64,000 nucleotides of DNA from Deltaproteobacteria bacterium (GCA_020630875.1 JAHDIH010000004.1:212-64211), one strand, 5' to 3'; shown: positions 9,579-18,220, counted from the first letter of the stretch. Notes: generated by a model not told the origin, from the letters alone. Made by a program: numbers and translations.

Positions 9579-9824
9579 GTGGAATCAGTAAAAAAGACAG
9601 CAAAGTACGAGATCTTGAAGAAACGCTCCGGACGTTTCGCCGTGAAGTCACTTGAGACCAAGAAATGGATCAACGGAGACGAAAAAGCTCAATGTTTGTC
9701 CTCTGAGGGATTCATCAAACTTCCGCAAAAGAAAGTTGTCGAAGCTCCTGCCACTGAAGAAGTAGAAGCTCCTGCTGCGGAAGCGCCAGCCGCTGAAGCC
9801 GTCGAAGCTCCTGCAGCAGAATAA
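9579..9824 (+). CDS. Small basic protein with KKRSGRFAVK motif and Ala/Pro/Glu tail
   Basis: An 81-residue protein starting at GTG 9579. Residues 7-50 (AKYEILKKRSGRFAVK, then KKWINGDEKAQCLSSEGFIKL) form a compact conserved-looking block of the kind seen in short uncharacterised proteins of gamma- and delta-proteobacteria. Residues 55-81 are a low-complexity tail built from the unit EAPAAE/EVEAPA. There is no export signal or metal-binding motif. The Shine-Dalgarno sequence is weak. It lies between the divergently transcribed giant repeat protein and the FadL-like porin; no functional link is shown. Function unknown. Confidence 0.65.
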   Translation: MESVKKTAKYEILKKRSGRFAVKSLETKKWINGDEKAQCLSSEGFIKLPQKKVVEAPATEEVEAPAAEAPAAEAVEAPAAE

Positions 9825-9883
9825 CAATAGAACACCCACCAACCTGGGGTGACGTTCGGCGATTATTTCACTACCCTTCAGGT

Positions 9884-11281
9884 GTGAAGATCGCCGTTCT
9901 TATTTTTCCATTCGCTGCAGCTGCTAGTCCCGCGGACCTTAGCGGTATCAATTCCGATCAGCTAATGCTCGCAAACCCGATGGCTACCGCATCTCCTGGT
10001 CCCGGTGCGGTCATTGCAAATCCCGCCCTACTTGCAAAAGCGAAAGCCACGCAGCAAGTTGATTCGGTGGTCACTGGCAGTAGGGTTTCCATACGCTTGT
10101 TACCGCGCACCAATGGTGTTGACGTTAGCGATAAAATTTATGGTGCCCGACTTTCGGACGGAAGCGATGTTCCTCGAAACTTGGCCACCGCTGACTTAAG
10201 AAACCAACGCGGCAATGGAGCGGGGCCGCCTGCGGCACACTCGCTAGCAGTGGGTTTTGTCACACCGGTGACGGACTGGCTCAACGTGGGATTCATAGGT
10301 CACTTCAAAGTCGCTGGCGACAACGTATCGACCTTCTATTCAGACGAACGCGAAGCGGTATTTTCTAACAGAGTTCATTATGCGCTTCATGCCGATGATA
10401 ATGTCGCTCCCAACCTTGCCATTGGTGTGGGAGCAAAACTTGGTAAGCGTTGGTCCGTTGGACTTTCGACCCAGTTTTTAATTAAGGCCTCAACCAACGG
10501 AAATGTCTTCGTTCCAGAAGCGGTAGGCCAAACGAGTAGCCAAACGAATCTAACAGTAGGAGTCGGTACGCAGCTGGCTCCCACCTTAGGGGTTAACTTT
10601 GAACAAAACAAATACCTATCGTTTTCTGCTTCCATTCGCACGCCACATTCAAGACGAACCACTGGAGATACCGCCATCCAACTTTGGGCGGCGAGTGGCA
10701 GCCCCGGAGCGACCAGCGAACAAGCGATCGACTTTTCCGCAGACTGGCAACCATGGAGAGCAAGCTTTGGAACCCTAATCGAAACAAAAAAGCTTAGGAT
10801 AGGGATCGAAGGGACGTATGCCCACTGGTCAACGTTCTTGAATCAGCACAACGAAAAAGCCAAACTCAAATTTCGCAACGTTTTAGACATTACGGGGCAT
10901 GGCACATGGAACGTCAACAGGTGGCAGGTCTCTACCGGCATAGGTTTTCGCTCGAGTCCCGTACCTACTCAAAGTGGAACGGAAAACTATGCCGACGCCG
11001 ATAGAATTGTCGCTGGAATCGGTGGAGGATACCGTTTTGGAAAGAGAAATCAGTTGCAACTTCTTTTAGCGCTACAATCTTCGTTTCTTCTAAGTCGAGA
11101 ACACATTAAGGATCTCGGTAGTGCAAACCCGGTGATTGACGAGTTTCCGGACGCGATAGATCTCGCAGATCAGCCGATTTTGGAAAGTCAGGGATTGCAA
11201 ACCAACAACCCGGGTTGGCCTGGTTTTACCATTTCTGGTCAAATTTGGGCTGCCAGCCTCTCCGTAAAATGGTACCGCTAG
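9884..11281 (+). CDS. FadL/OMPP1-like outer-membrane beta-barrel protein
   Basis: A 465-residue protein beginning at GTG 9884, with a short signal peptide (cleavage probably after AAAA/SPA). The early segment SGINSDQLMLANPMATASPGPGA, split here as SGINSDQLML and NPMATASPGPGAV, matches the start of FadL-type barrels, where a plug region precedes the first strand and 'NPA' follows (IANPALLAKAK). Alternating amphipathic strands continue to a C-terminal aromatic strand ending VKWYR, typical of outer-membrane proteins recognised by BamA. FadL relatives import hydrophobic molecules such as long-chain fatty acids; the substrate here is unknown. The lipoprotein gene at 11285 follows after 3 nt, so the two form an operon and may form a complex. 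Confidence 0.75.
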   Translation: MKIAVLIFPFAAAASPADLSGINSDQLMLANPMATASPGPGAVIANPALLAKAKATQQVDSVVTGSRVSIRLLPRTNGVDVSDKIYGARLSDGSDVPRNLATADLRNQRGNGAGPPAAHSLAVGFVTPVTDWLNVGFIGHFKVAGDNVSTFYSDEREAVFSNRVHYALHADDNVAPNLAIGVGAKLGKRWSVGLSTQFLIKASTNGNVFVPEAVGQTSSQTNLTVGVGTQLAPTLGVNFEQNKYLSFSASIRTPHSRRTTGDTAIQLWAASGSPGATSEQAIDFSADWQPWRASFGTLIETKKLRIGIEGTYAHWSTFLNQHNEKAKLKFRNVLDITGHGTWNVNRWQVSTGIGFRSSPVPTQSGTENYADADRIVAGIGGGYRFGKRNQLQLLLALQSSFLLSREHIKDLGSANPVIDEFPDAIDLADQPILESQGLQTNNPGWPGFTISGQIWAASLSVKWYR

Positions 11282-11284
11282 AGA

Positions 11285-12106
11285 ATGACTATTTTGAAAC
11301 TCATTGCTTCTGTCACTGTTTTAGTCGGATGCGCTGGCGAAGGCCAATCTAATCAACCCCCGGTGGATGGCTCTACGCCTCCCGTTGACGCCAGCGTTGA
11401 CGCTCCTGTAGTTGACGAACTTCCAGACTTAGCTGGCAATTGGGCATTGCGCGACATCCTCGTAACTCGTACGCAAGTTCCCGTGATCGGTGTCACTACC
11501 AGCAAGACCGTTTCGTTACTGTTCACAGAATTCACCAAGACGGCAGCGGGTTACGACAGCAGCCAACGCTTGTGCGAGGTTCTCTTTGACAGTGGAAACG
11601 CTTTAGCAACCAATACCATTGGCCCCAACTACGTAAGCACAAGACCAATAAGAGAGCGAAAAGTGGAAGTTACCGCTCCGGCTAGTTTCTCGCAACAATC
11701 AGAGATTTTGGTTGAAGGCGCAATGCTAGCTGACGATGACACAAGTCCTCTACCAACTACGGCGAATGACCCTGCGGTAATCGATGATGACAACGACAAC
11801 AACCCAGGTTTCACAATGGATTTACAAATCGTGGGATTGGGCTCACAGAAAATTTATCTCGTTCAAAGAAGCGAGATTGGCCTAGCAGGGACAATAGAAA
11901 CTACTGACAGAATCGCAGGTGGGCAGACGATAGCCCGTTTCGAAAGCAACGTAGTGGGTGCCACTTCGAACACCGTAATACCCGATCAATCCCCCGTAGC
12001 GGTTGAAGCAGAGAGTACGTTCACAATGGTTAGATTACCAAGCAACGCTTCTTGCAGCGACATCTCGGAACAAACGGAAATGTCACTCTTCGGCGCACGG
12101 CCATAG
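11285..12106 (+). CDS. Lipoprotein, partner of FadL-like porin
   Basis: A 273-residue protein with a clear lipoprotein signal: MTILKLIASVTVLVGC, lipidated Cys16. A Pro/Asp/Val-rich tether (PPVDGSTPPVDASVDAPVVD) follows, after which DLAGNWALRDILV begins a folded domain that resembles lipocalin-like or calycin-type lipoproteins in its opening GxW pattern. A short acidic run (DDDNDNNPG, about residues 165-173) could bind calcium. It lies 3 nt after the FadL-like gene and overlaps the next gene by 1 nt. The function is not known. Location on the periplasmic face or surface of the outer membrane is inferred from the tether. Confidence 0.75.
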   Translation: MTILKLIASVTVLVGCAGEGQSNQPPVDGSTPPVDASVDAPVVDELPDLAGNWALRDILVTRTQVPVIGVTTSKTVSLLFTEFTKTAAGYDSSQRLCEVLFDSGNALATNTIGPNYVSTRPIRERKVEVTAPASFSQQSEILVEGAMLADDDTSPLPTTANDPAVIDDDNDNNPGFTMDLQIVGLGSQKIYLVQRSEIGLAGTIETTDRIAGGQTIARFESNVVGATSNTVIPDQSPVAVEAESTFTMVRLPSNASCSDISEQTEMSLFGARP

Positions 12107-12285
12107 TGGACGACGAAGTACTGATTGCGTGCCCTTATTGTTGGCTTCAAGTTTCAGTAACTTTTGACCTCGGACTTGCGCGTCAATCTCTCGTTCAAGA
12201 TTGCGACAACTGCTGCAATCCAATCGAAGTAGAGCTAAAATTTGCTGAGGGTTACCCGCAAGTGGTGTCGGTATCCAAGCTCTAA
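12106..12285 (+). CDS. CPXCG-type cysteine-rich small protein
   Basis: A 59-residue protein. The GTG start at 12106 shares its G with the TAG stop of the preceding lipoprotein, which argues for translational coupling; longer upstream starts would run into the neighbour. Residues 9-12 are CPYC and residues 33-37 are CDNCC, followed by the NPIEVEL strand. This is the layout of the CPXCG family, a two-knuckle zinc-ribbon-like fold, although the Gly after the first knuckle is Trp here. Members are small cytoplasmic proteins of unknown role. A 180-nt gap without visible signals follows. Confidence 0.8.
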   Translation: MDDEVLIACPYCWLQVSVTFDLGLARQSLVQDCDNCCNPIEVELKFAEGYPQVVSVSKL

Positions 12286-12466
12286 TTTATGTCGCGATGC
12301 TGTTACAAGCGTCTCACGGCAGGTGCAAGAGAATCACTTTTTTGAGTTTTTTGAATGCGTATGTCTGGCTAAGACGACAGGGAAAATTAGTTAGTCACAC
12401 AAATTCACGCAACGACATTTACTTGTCGCTTTTGCGTTTTTCGACCTGGACGCGCTCCAGAAACTT

Positions 12467-13792
12467 GTGAAACAAGAGGGCATGAGCAATCTCATCAACT
12501 CAATCACAGATCTTGTCACTCCTGACTTACTCACAAAGGCAGCTGGCCATTTTGGTGAAAGCGAAGCCTCTATTAACAAGGGAATTGGTGCGTTAGTACC
12601 GACTATTCTCGGTGGGCTAACCAGCAAATCCAATGATACTTCCGCCTTCGGGAAGGTATTTGACTCAATCTCTGGAACGGACCACGGTGGAATTCTTTCC
12701 AACCTAGGTAGCTTTTTGGGACCCAACGCGTCCGCCAACAGCGGCGCAAGCAGCTTAATCTCTGCCGCGATGGGCTCTGGAAGCAAACTTGACGGAGCGC
12801 TCGGGCTGCTGGGTAAGTTTGCCGGTATCTCTAAAGGAACGGCTACCGGTCTTCTTGGATTCGTTGGACCTCTAGTAACAGGCTTTCTCGGAAAATTGGT
12901 AAGTTCCAAAGGACTAGGCGCACTTGGCCTTGCTAAACTTTTGAAAAGCCAATCAGGTAATATCTTCGGCGCCATTCCTTCAGGAATCGGTAGCGCGCTT
13001 GGACTTTCCGCACCAGCTGCGGCAGTAGCAGGTGCAGCAAAAGCCGGCGGTAGTTTCATGAAATGGCTGGCACCGATTGCACTCATCGGCGCGGTTGCTT
13101 TTGGCGGATGGTATTTCCTATCAGATGGAGCGAAGGACAAAGTTTCGAGCACAATGTCTAAAGCTGTAGAAGGAACCAAAGCGGTTGGCGGTGCCGTTGT
13201 TGACAAAACGAAGGACGTTGGCAGTGCAGTCGTTGACAAAACGAAGGCAGTTGGCGGTGCGGTCGTTGACGGTACCAAAGCAGTTGGTGGTGCGGTAGCT
13301 GACGGCGCTGAAGCAGTAGCTGACAAAACAGCGTCTCTTTTCACTAAAGAACTTTCTTGTGGGAAGACGATTACCGGGAATGGTAACGGCATCGAACAGC
13401 AGTTAGTAACTTTCATTGATAGCGACGAAGCCATATCCAAAGGTAAATGGTTTAACTTTGACAGACTTGTTTTTGCGACCGGAAGCTCAAAGCTTGATCA
13501 AGAAAAGTCCGGAGAACAACTAACTAACCTCGTTTCGATCATGAGCTGTTACCCGAACGCAACGGTAAAAATCGGTGGCTACACCGACAACACGGGAAGT
13601 GCATCTGGAAACAAGAAACTTTCAGCAAAACGAGCAAAAGCTGTTGAAGCAGCACTGGTTGCTGCTGGAATTGACACCAAGCGAATCGAAACTGAAGGAT
13701 TCGGCTCAGAGTTCCCAGCTTGTCCTGCAAACGACACAGATGAGTGCAAAGCTCAAAACCGACGTATTGCCCTTAGTCTGCGTAGCAAATAG
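12467..13792 (+). CDS. DUF937 - transmembrane - OmpA-family fusion protein
   Basis: A 441-residue protein. The GTG at 12467 and the ATG at 12482 are both possible starts; the ATG gives the family-typical opening MSNLINSITDLVTPDLL. Residues about 6-140 are a DUF937 (YidB-like) domain of Gly/Ala/Leu-rich helices with the LGGL and LLGxLG motifs. Residues about 205-222 are a membrane segment (APIALIGAVAFGGWYFL). Residues about 230-290 contain four 12-residue Ala/Val/Gly repeats (TKAVGGAVVDK-like), probably a long periplasmic helix. Residues about 330-441 are an OmpA C-terminal domain with GYTDNTGS and NRRIAL motifs that bind peptidoglycan. The arrangement would anchor an inner-membrane or cytoplasmic DUF937 part to the cell wall. 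A strong terminator follows. Confidence 0.88.
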   Translation: MKQEGMSNLINSITDLVTPDLLTKAAGHFGESEASINKGIGALVPTILGGLTSKSNDTSAFGKVFDSISGTDHGGILSNLGSFLGPNASANSGASSLISAAMGSGSKLDGALGLLGKFAGISKGTATGLLGFVGPLVTGFLGKLVSSKGLGALGLAKLLKSQSGNIFGAIPSGIGSALGLSAPAAAVAGAAKAGGSFMKWLAPIALIGAVAFGGWYFLSDGAKDKVSSTMSKAVEGTKAVGGAVVDKTKDVGSAVVDKTKAVGGAVVDGTKAVGGAVADGAEAVADKTASLFTKELSCGKTITGNGNGIEQQLVTFIDSDEAISKGKWFNFDRLVFATGSSKLDQEKSGEQLTNLVSIMSCYPNATVKIGGYTDNTGSASGNKKLSAKRAKAVEAALVAAGIDTKRIETEGFGSEFPACPANDTDECKAQNRRIALSLRSK

Positions 13793-13810
13793 TTCTTATT
13801 TCCAACCTGA

Positions 13811-13839
13811 AAAAGCGCCGCTTTTAGCGGCGCTTTTTT
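13811..13839 (+). terminator. Rho-independent terminator
   Basis: An 11-bp perfect stem (AAAAGCGCCGC at 13811-13821 with 13827-13837, loop TTTTA) ends in a T run, 18 nt after the DUF937-OmpA stop codon. Confidence 0.95.
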
Positions 13840-14133
13840 GGTAGTCCAAAGCAGATGGTTCGAGCATTAAACTGTCGTTTTTATATGTGAAATCAAGCAA
13901 CAGTCGCGTCGGGAATGCCGCACTTCGTGCGAGATGTTACGTGAAATCAGATGTGAAAAACAAATACACCACTTGCTAACCAGTTGAAAACAATTGCTAA
14001 ATTAAATCAGTGACTTGCGAGCGCCAAAACACGTCTTATGTTCGTACAAAGAATGGTAAATTAAAAGAAAGACCAACCGTTTGCTTTTGAATTCTTTCAA
14101 AGACTCGACCGTCAATATAAACAGGAGACAACA
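13840..14133. other. A+T-rich intergenic region with short repeats
   Basis: About 290 nt without a credible ORF. It holds two copies of TAYGTGAAATCA (13884-13895 and 13938-13949, 54 nt apart) and a small perfect hairpin, CGCAC-TTC-GTGCG, at 13919-13931. It ends with the clear ribosome site AGGAG for the gene at 14134. It is probably the long regulatory leader of that gene; the repeats could be protein-binding sites or part of a small RNA, which cannot be decided here. Confidence 0.4.
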
Positions 14134-14904
14134 ATGAAAAACTATCCAATAACAATTATCGCAATGGTTCTAGGAGGCGCGCTACTTAGCAGTGGCTGTT
14201 ATCTAGAGACATCAGCTTACGATTCGGGCTACTACGCCAACTCCAGTACGGTCGGTGTGACTCCGGTAGCGTCGACTTTTCATGTTAGCAGCTATCCCCC
14301 GGGCCCATTGTTTGAGGACATCCCAGCGTCACCTGGCTACGGTCACGTTTGGATTGATGGTAACTGGCACTGGAATGGATACCGCTGGAACTGGACTCGC
14401 GGCCGTTGGGCACGCCAACGCTCCGGTCAGGTCTGGATCAGCCCATATTACGACTATGTCGGTTCCAGATACGTTTATCGCCCGGGATATTGGTGTGCAA
14501 GAAACAGAGTACCGCGAGGCTATGTTGTAAACCGTGGCCAAGGCATTCGACCGAGCCGAGGATACAATCCACGCTCACGTTACCGACGTCCGCGTCCAAC
14601 TCGTACGACGCGACCAACCCGAACAAGACCAGTTCGTCCTACGACGACCAGACCACGACCGGTTCGTCCCGCGACAAGACCAGTTCGGCCGTCATCGGTT
14701 CGACCACGACCGCGTCCCGTACGACCCACAGTTAATAGGCCCCAACCAACACGAGTTCGACCGGGGACCGTGAGACCACAACCAGTACGACCTAGTCGTC
14801 CGGCGACTCGACCACGACCAACTAACCCGACAAGACGCCCAGCACCTAGTCGGCCAACGAAAACACCTCGCAAGCGGCCACGTCCCATTGGCGGACCTGC
14901 GTAA
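14134..14904 (+). CDS. WXXGXW-repeat lipoprotein with Arg/Pro/Thr-rich tail
   Basis: A 256-residue lipoprotein: signal peptide ending LLSSGC, lipidated Cys23. Residues about 70-120 contain Trp-rich short repeats (GHVWIDGNWHWNGYRW, GRWARQRSGQVW, YRPGYW), the WXXGXW/YXWxxG pattern of small exported proteins. Residues about 145-256 are an extreme low-complexity tail, mostly Arg, Pro, Thr and Val (RPVRPTTTRPRPVRP-like), with a very high positive charge. Such tails could bind the negatively charged envelope, DNA or polysaccharide; this is inference. The ribosome site AGGAG is strong. A terminator shared with the convergent regulator gene follows. The repetitive codons create spurious ORFs on both strands. 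Confidence 0.85.
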   Translation: MKNYPITIIAMVLGGALLSSGCYLETSAYDSGYYANSSTVGVTPVASTFHVSSYPPGPLFEDIPASPGYGHVWIDGNWHWNGYRWNWTRGRWARQRSGQVWISPYYDYVGSRYVYRPGYWCARNRVPRGYVVNRGQGIRPSRGYNPRSRYRRPRPTRTTRPTRTRPVRPTTTRPRPVRPATRPVRPSSVRPRPRPVRPTVNRPQPTRVRPGTVRPQPVRPSRPATRPRPTNPTRRPAPSRPTKTPRKRPRPIGGPA

Positions 14905-14920
14905 GTAAGGTAGAGAAAGT

Positions 14921-14953
14921 AAAAGCGGCGAGAGAAATCTCGCCGCTTTTTTA
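14921..14953. terminator. Bidirectional rho-independent terminator
   Basis: A 13-bp perfect stem (14921-14933 with 14938-14950, loop GAAA) begins with AAAA and ends with a T run, between the convergent genes ending at 14904 (+) and 14963 (-). Confidence 0.95.
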
Positions 14954-14962
14954 TTTACGTCT

Positions 14963-16348
14963 TCAGCGTTTAGGTGCAATCCCGTGTCGTTTAAGTAGTT
15001 CCCGCAGATGATATCTGGTGATACCAGCTTGCTGCGCAGCACGACTAATATTGTTGTTGTTTATTTCAATCAACTGAGAAAGATAAGCTAATTCAAAAGC
15101 ATCTATTACTTTTTGTTTACCGTCTTTGAACGGCTCGTCGACGTTCACATCCTTGGCGTTGCTCGCATCCGAAGCAACATTTTCTAAGCGAAGCGCATCA
15201 CCAACCGACATTTGTCCATCGAATACTAAGTCGGTACGAGACAAAACCTCACCAACTGCTAGAAAACCTGCTCGCTCCACGACATTTTTTAGCTCTCGAA
15301 TATTTCCAGGCCAACTGTAATTTTTAAGAGAGCGGAGAGCGTCTTGTCCCAGCCTGATATTTTTGTCGCGTTGGGTCGCTATGTTAGCCAAAAACTCACT
15401 TGCTAGAATACCAATATCGTCTGCTCTTTGCCGCAGCGGTGGTAAGTGCACCTGCGCTCCAGCCAATCGGTAGTACAGATCTTCTCGAAACTCGCCCTCC
15501 GCCACGCGACTTCTCAAGTCTCGATTGGTAGCTGCGACTATGCGCACATCTATTGGCAGGCGTTCTTGCCCCCCCACCCGAGTGATGGTCTTGGACTCCA
15601 GTACCCTAAGCAGACTGGGCTGCATCGAAATATCGAGCTCACCAATTTCATCTAAAAAGATTGTTCCGCCACTTCCGTACTCGAAAAGACCAACCCTCGA
15701 TTCATCAGCTCCGGTAAACGCCCCCTTTTCGTGTCCAAACAGCGTGGATTCAACAAGCTCTTTAGGTATGGCACCGCAGTCAACCACCACAAACTGGCAA
15801 CTGGCTCGCGTTGAACGATCATGAATGCCTTTTGCTACCACTTCTTTCCCGGTACCCGTTTCTCCAGTTACTAAGACGGAAATATCCGTAGTAGAGAGTC
15901 TCTCTAGATGAGCGAAAATCTCCCTCATGGATATAGACATACCAATAGCGTCACCAAAGCGATCCGCGTCGGACAATTCTATGTCGATAGTCTCGTCTAG
16001 CGGATCGAAACGCAGCTTGGAACGACCTAGCTTAAACTCTATACCAGGATGAAGTACAACTTCTCGTACTCTAGCTTGACCCAAATAGATTCCATTACGA
16101 CTCTCAAGATCTTTTAAAATGTAACCTTCGTCGGTAGCCATTACTTCCACGTGCTGGTTGGATACCGACTTGTCATTCAAAGTAATGTCGCAAAAGTCTG
16201 CCCGTCCTATCACTACCCGCTGAGATTCGATGAGAATCTCCGAACCTTTATTCGGCCCCTCGACAACCGTCAGCTTTCCGCGATGAAGTTGCCGCATCCG
16301 TGCGCGGGAACCATCAAAGATGGTGGACATAGATGCACTGGGGTCCAT
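14963..16348 (-). CDS. Sigma54-dependent transcriptional activator with FHA domain
   Basis: A 461-residue regulator from the ATG at 16348 (an in-frame TTG lies 6 nt upstream). Residues about 20-115 form an FHA domain, which binds phosphothreonine peptides (VVIGRADFCDITL, then VSNQHVEV and LKDLESRNGIYL). Residues about 130-365 are the AAA+ core: Walker A GETGTGKE, the sigma54-contact loop GAFTGA, Walker B GGTIFLDE, and the WPGNIREL segment. Residues about 415-461 form a Fis-type helix-turn-helix (NNISRAAQQAGITRYHLREL). In myxobacteria such FHA activators respond to Ser/Thr kinases and control development or secretion. The target here is unknown; no -24/-12 promoter was recognised in the window. 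It is monocistronic. Confidence 0.95.
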   Translation of the reverse strand: MDPSASMSTIFDGSRARMRQLHRGKLTVVEGPNKGSEILIESQRVVIGRADFCDITLNDKSVSNQHVEVMATDEGYILKDLESRNGIYLGQARVREVVLHPGIEFKLGRSKLRFDPLDETIDIELSDADRFGDAIGMSISMREIFAHLERLSTTDISVLVTGETGTGKEVVAKGIHDRSTRASCQFVVVDCGAIPKELVESTLFGHEKGAFTGADESRVGLFEYGSGGTIFLDEIGELDISMQPSLLRVLESKTITRVGGQERLPIDVRIVAATNRDLRSRVAEGEFREDLYYRLAGAQVHLPPLRQRADDIGILASEFLANIATQRDKNIRLGQDALRSLKNYSWPGNIRELKNVVERAGFLAVGEVLSRTDLVFDGQMSVGDALRLENVASDASNAKDVNVDEPFKDGKQKVIDAFELAYLSQLIEINNNNISRAAQQAGITRYHLRELLKRHGIAPKR

Positions 16349-16354
16349 GGGCAA

Positions 16355-16384
16355 AGAATACTGCTATGTTAAGTCATTCCTCAA
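16355..16384 (-). promoter_or_regulatory. Promoter of FHA-sigma54 regulator, probably leaderless
   Basis: On the minus strand TTGAGG (16379-16384) and TATTCT (16355-16360) are 18 nt apart, and the -10 box ends 6 nt before the ATG. There is no Shine-Dalgarno sequence, which supports a leaderless message and the ATG start. Confidence 0.4.
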
Positions 16385-16389
16385 GGGAT

Positions 16390-17100
16390 TCAATTAAGCA
16401 TTTTGTCCGACTTCTTGGCGCCACCTTGCAACAAGGTAAGATGCTTACGAGCTTTTTTTTGTTTGGCTTTGAGCCGCCAAAGTTTGGGATTCCACTTGCC
16501 TGAGACCAGTATCCAAGCCGTAACCATAGATGCCGCATAGGAAGCTCCTACCGCCCATTCTTTGGTCAAGATGGTAAATACAAGAGCAAATCCAATGATA
16601 CCTTGCATCAACTGGCGACCTTTCATCGGGAGCACCCCAAAGAAAGTGACATCACGGGTGCTGTAGAGAATTCCGTAACCTACGATTCCGGCATAGGTAA
16701 ATGCGTCTAACCCATTGATGGGTCGATTGAGCTGTCCTGAAATGAAATAACCTGCCACGGTTCCAGCAATCATCGACGCCAAAATAGTGGCCGCTGCAAA
16801 CTTTAAGAATCTTTTTAGTCCCCACCAATTCTCAAGTACGGGAAAGAAAAGCCACAGTATCAATCCATGAAAAATCAAGCTGAACCACTGGGAGGAAAAT
16901 AGAAAGAACGGACTGGTTAACAGCGTCCAGACTCTCCCTTCGTGAAACACCTGCCCACCACTTGAAATGGTGCTTTCGTACAACTGAGGGTCGGCAAGGA
17001 TCCAACCCAGTATCGAACAAGCGGCTTCCAAGCCGAATAACAAAGCTGCCCCTTTGGTTATCTTGTGGCCAGAGAAGACCCTCTTCACCCGATTAATCAT
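16390..17100 (-). CDS. Rhomboid-like membrane protein lacking catalytic residues
   Basis: A 236-residue polytopic membrane protein with about six hydrophobic segments. The region SSQWFSLIFHGLILWLFFPV followed by LENWWG corresponds to the rhomboid segment usually reading HxxxNxxxLWxFGxxLE. The later segment INGLDAFTYAGIVGYG occupies the place of the GASG serine motif, and VGASYAASMVTAWIL that of the helix holding the catalytic His. Neither the active-site Ser nor His is kept, so it is more likely a pseudoprotease (iRhom/Derlin-like) than an enzyme. The C-terminus is a basic cytoplasmic tail (LKAKQKKARKHL). It is transcribed in the same direction as the sigma54 regulator, 41 nt upstream of it. 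Confidence 0.72.
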   Translation of the reverse strand: MINRVKRVFSGHKITKGAALLFGLEAACSILGWILADPQLYESTISSGGQVFHEGRVWTLLTSPFFLFSSQWFSLIFHGLILWLFFPVLENWWGLKRFLKFAAATILASMIAGTVAGYFISGQLNRPINGLDAFTYAGIVGYGILYSTRDVTFFGVLPMKGRQLMQGIIGFALVFTILTKEWAVGASYAASMVTAWILVSGKWNPKLWRLKAKQKKARKHLTLLQGGAKKSDKMLN

Positions 17101-17212
17101 CCTCGGAAACCTAGCGCGTCAAGTTCCGTAGCAACAGACATGATTACAATTCAAGTTATTTCCCATTGATCATTGCCGTGAGGGGGTTTTTAAGGATACA
17201 AACGTCGGAATC

Positions 17213-18205
17213 ATGGCTGAAATTAAGCGAGTGGAAACGCGAAGGGTATCGAAAAGTAAATCTACAGAACGAAATCCCGGAATACCTTTAGATTTAGACG
17301 CCGCACTTGGTATTCGCGTCAATCGTAGTGCCTTGGAGCGTCGTGCTTCCTCTTTAGGAAAACGGCGTTCCATAAAGAAGGAATGGCAGGCGGCGTGGCT
17401 TCTGCAAGCGGTTCAGTGCATCGACCTCACCACACTTTCAGGTGACGACACGCCAGGTAAAGTGAAACGCCTGTGTGCCAAAGCAAAATCCCCTGTGCGC
17501 TCTGAGATTTTGACAGCATTGGGCGTCGAAAATATCACCACCGGCGCAGTTTGCGTCTACCACAACTTCGTTGAAGGAGCAGTGGCTGAACTCCAAGGGA
17601 GCAATGTTCCCGTAGCAGCAGTTTCAACTGGTTTTCCAGCAGCCCATATTCCACTGGACTACAAACTTGCGCAGATAAGAGCCTCGGTTGCAGATGGTGC
17701 TAAAGAAATCGATATTGTGATAGACCGAAGCCACGTGCTCACAGGAAATTGGCGAGCAATGTACGAAGAACTAAAAGCGTACCGACAAGCTTGTGGAGAG
17801 GCTCGGATGAAGTCAATTTTGTCCACCGGAGAACTTGGTACCATGAGTAACATCGCAAGAGCTTCACAAGTCGCCATGATGGCTGGTTCAGACTTTATCA
17901 AAACAAGTACCGGCAAAGAAAAAGAAAACGCTACCATTCCCGTGAGCCTAGTAATGGTGCGCGCCGTTCGCGACTACCACGAAAAGACGGGTTACATGGT
18001 TGGTTTTAAACCCGCTGGCGGGATCAGAACGGCCAAACAGGCGCTTGTTTGGCTAGCGTTGATCAAAGAAGAGTTAGGAAACGACTGGTTAGATCCTAAG
18101 TGGTTTCGATTTGGCGCAAGCAGCTTACTTGCTGATATCGAAAGACAGCTCGAGCATTTCGTCACCGGCCGTTACTCCGCTTTCAACCGCCACCCAATGG
18201 CATAA
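17213..18205 (+). CDS. deoC: Deoxyribose-phosphate aldolase
   Basis: A 330-residue class I aldolase that splits 2-deoxyribose 5-phosphate into glyceraldehyde 3-phosphate and acetaldehyde. The Schiff-base lysine is K230 in FIKTSTGK; the supporting D167 (EIDIVID) and K266 (GFKPAGGIRT) are in place. It is the long form, similar in length to animal DERA, with an extra N-terminal region of about 60 residues compared with E. coli DeoC. Only 15 nt separate it from the aldehyde dehydrogenase gene that follows. Together they would convert deoxyribose phosphate to acetate-level carbon, the acetaldehyde being oxidised by the partner. Confidence 0.96.
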   Translation: MAEIKRVETRRVSKSKSTERNPGIPLDLDAALGIRVNRSALERRASSLGKRRSIKKEWQAAWLLQAVQCIDLTTLSGDDTPGKVKRLCAKAKSPVRSEILTALGVENITTGAVCVYHNFVEGAVAELQGSNVPVAAVSTGFPAAHIPLDYKLAQIRASVADGAKEIDIVIDRSHVLTGNWRAMYEELKAYRQACGEARMKSILSTGELGTMSNIARASQVAMMAGSDFIKTSTGKEKENATIPVSLVMVRAVRDYHEKTGYMVGFKPAGGIRTAKQALVWLALIKEELGNDWLDPKWFRFGASSLLADIERQLEHFVTGRYSAFNRHPMA

Positions 18206-18220
18206 CAGGTAGAATCAAAA

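Noticed and set aside
12391-13440. 349-residue minus-strand ORF
   Set aside because: Antisense to the DUF937-OmpA gene, whose domains are clear; the antisense product is low-complexity Ser/Pro/Thr/Ala.
14282-15042. Overlapping ORFs in several frames over the Arg/Pro-rich lipoprotein tail
   Set aside because: Produced by the biased codon use of the RP/RPT tail; the sense frame has a lipobox and ribosome site.
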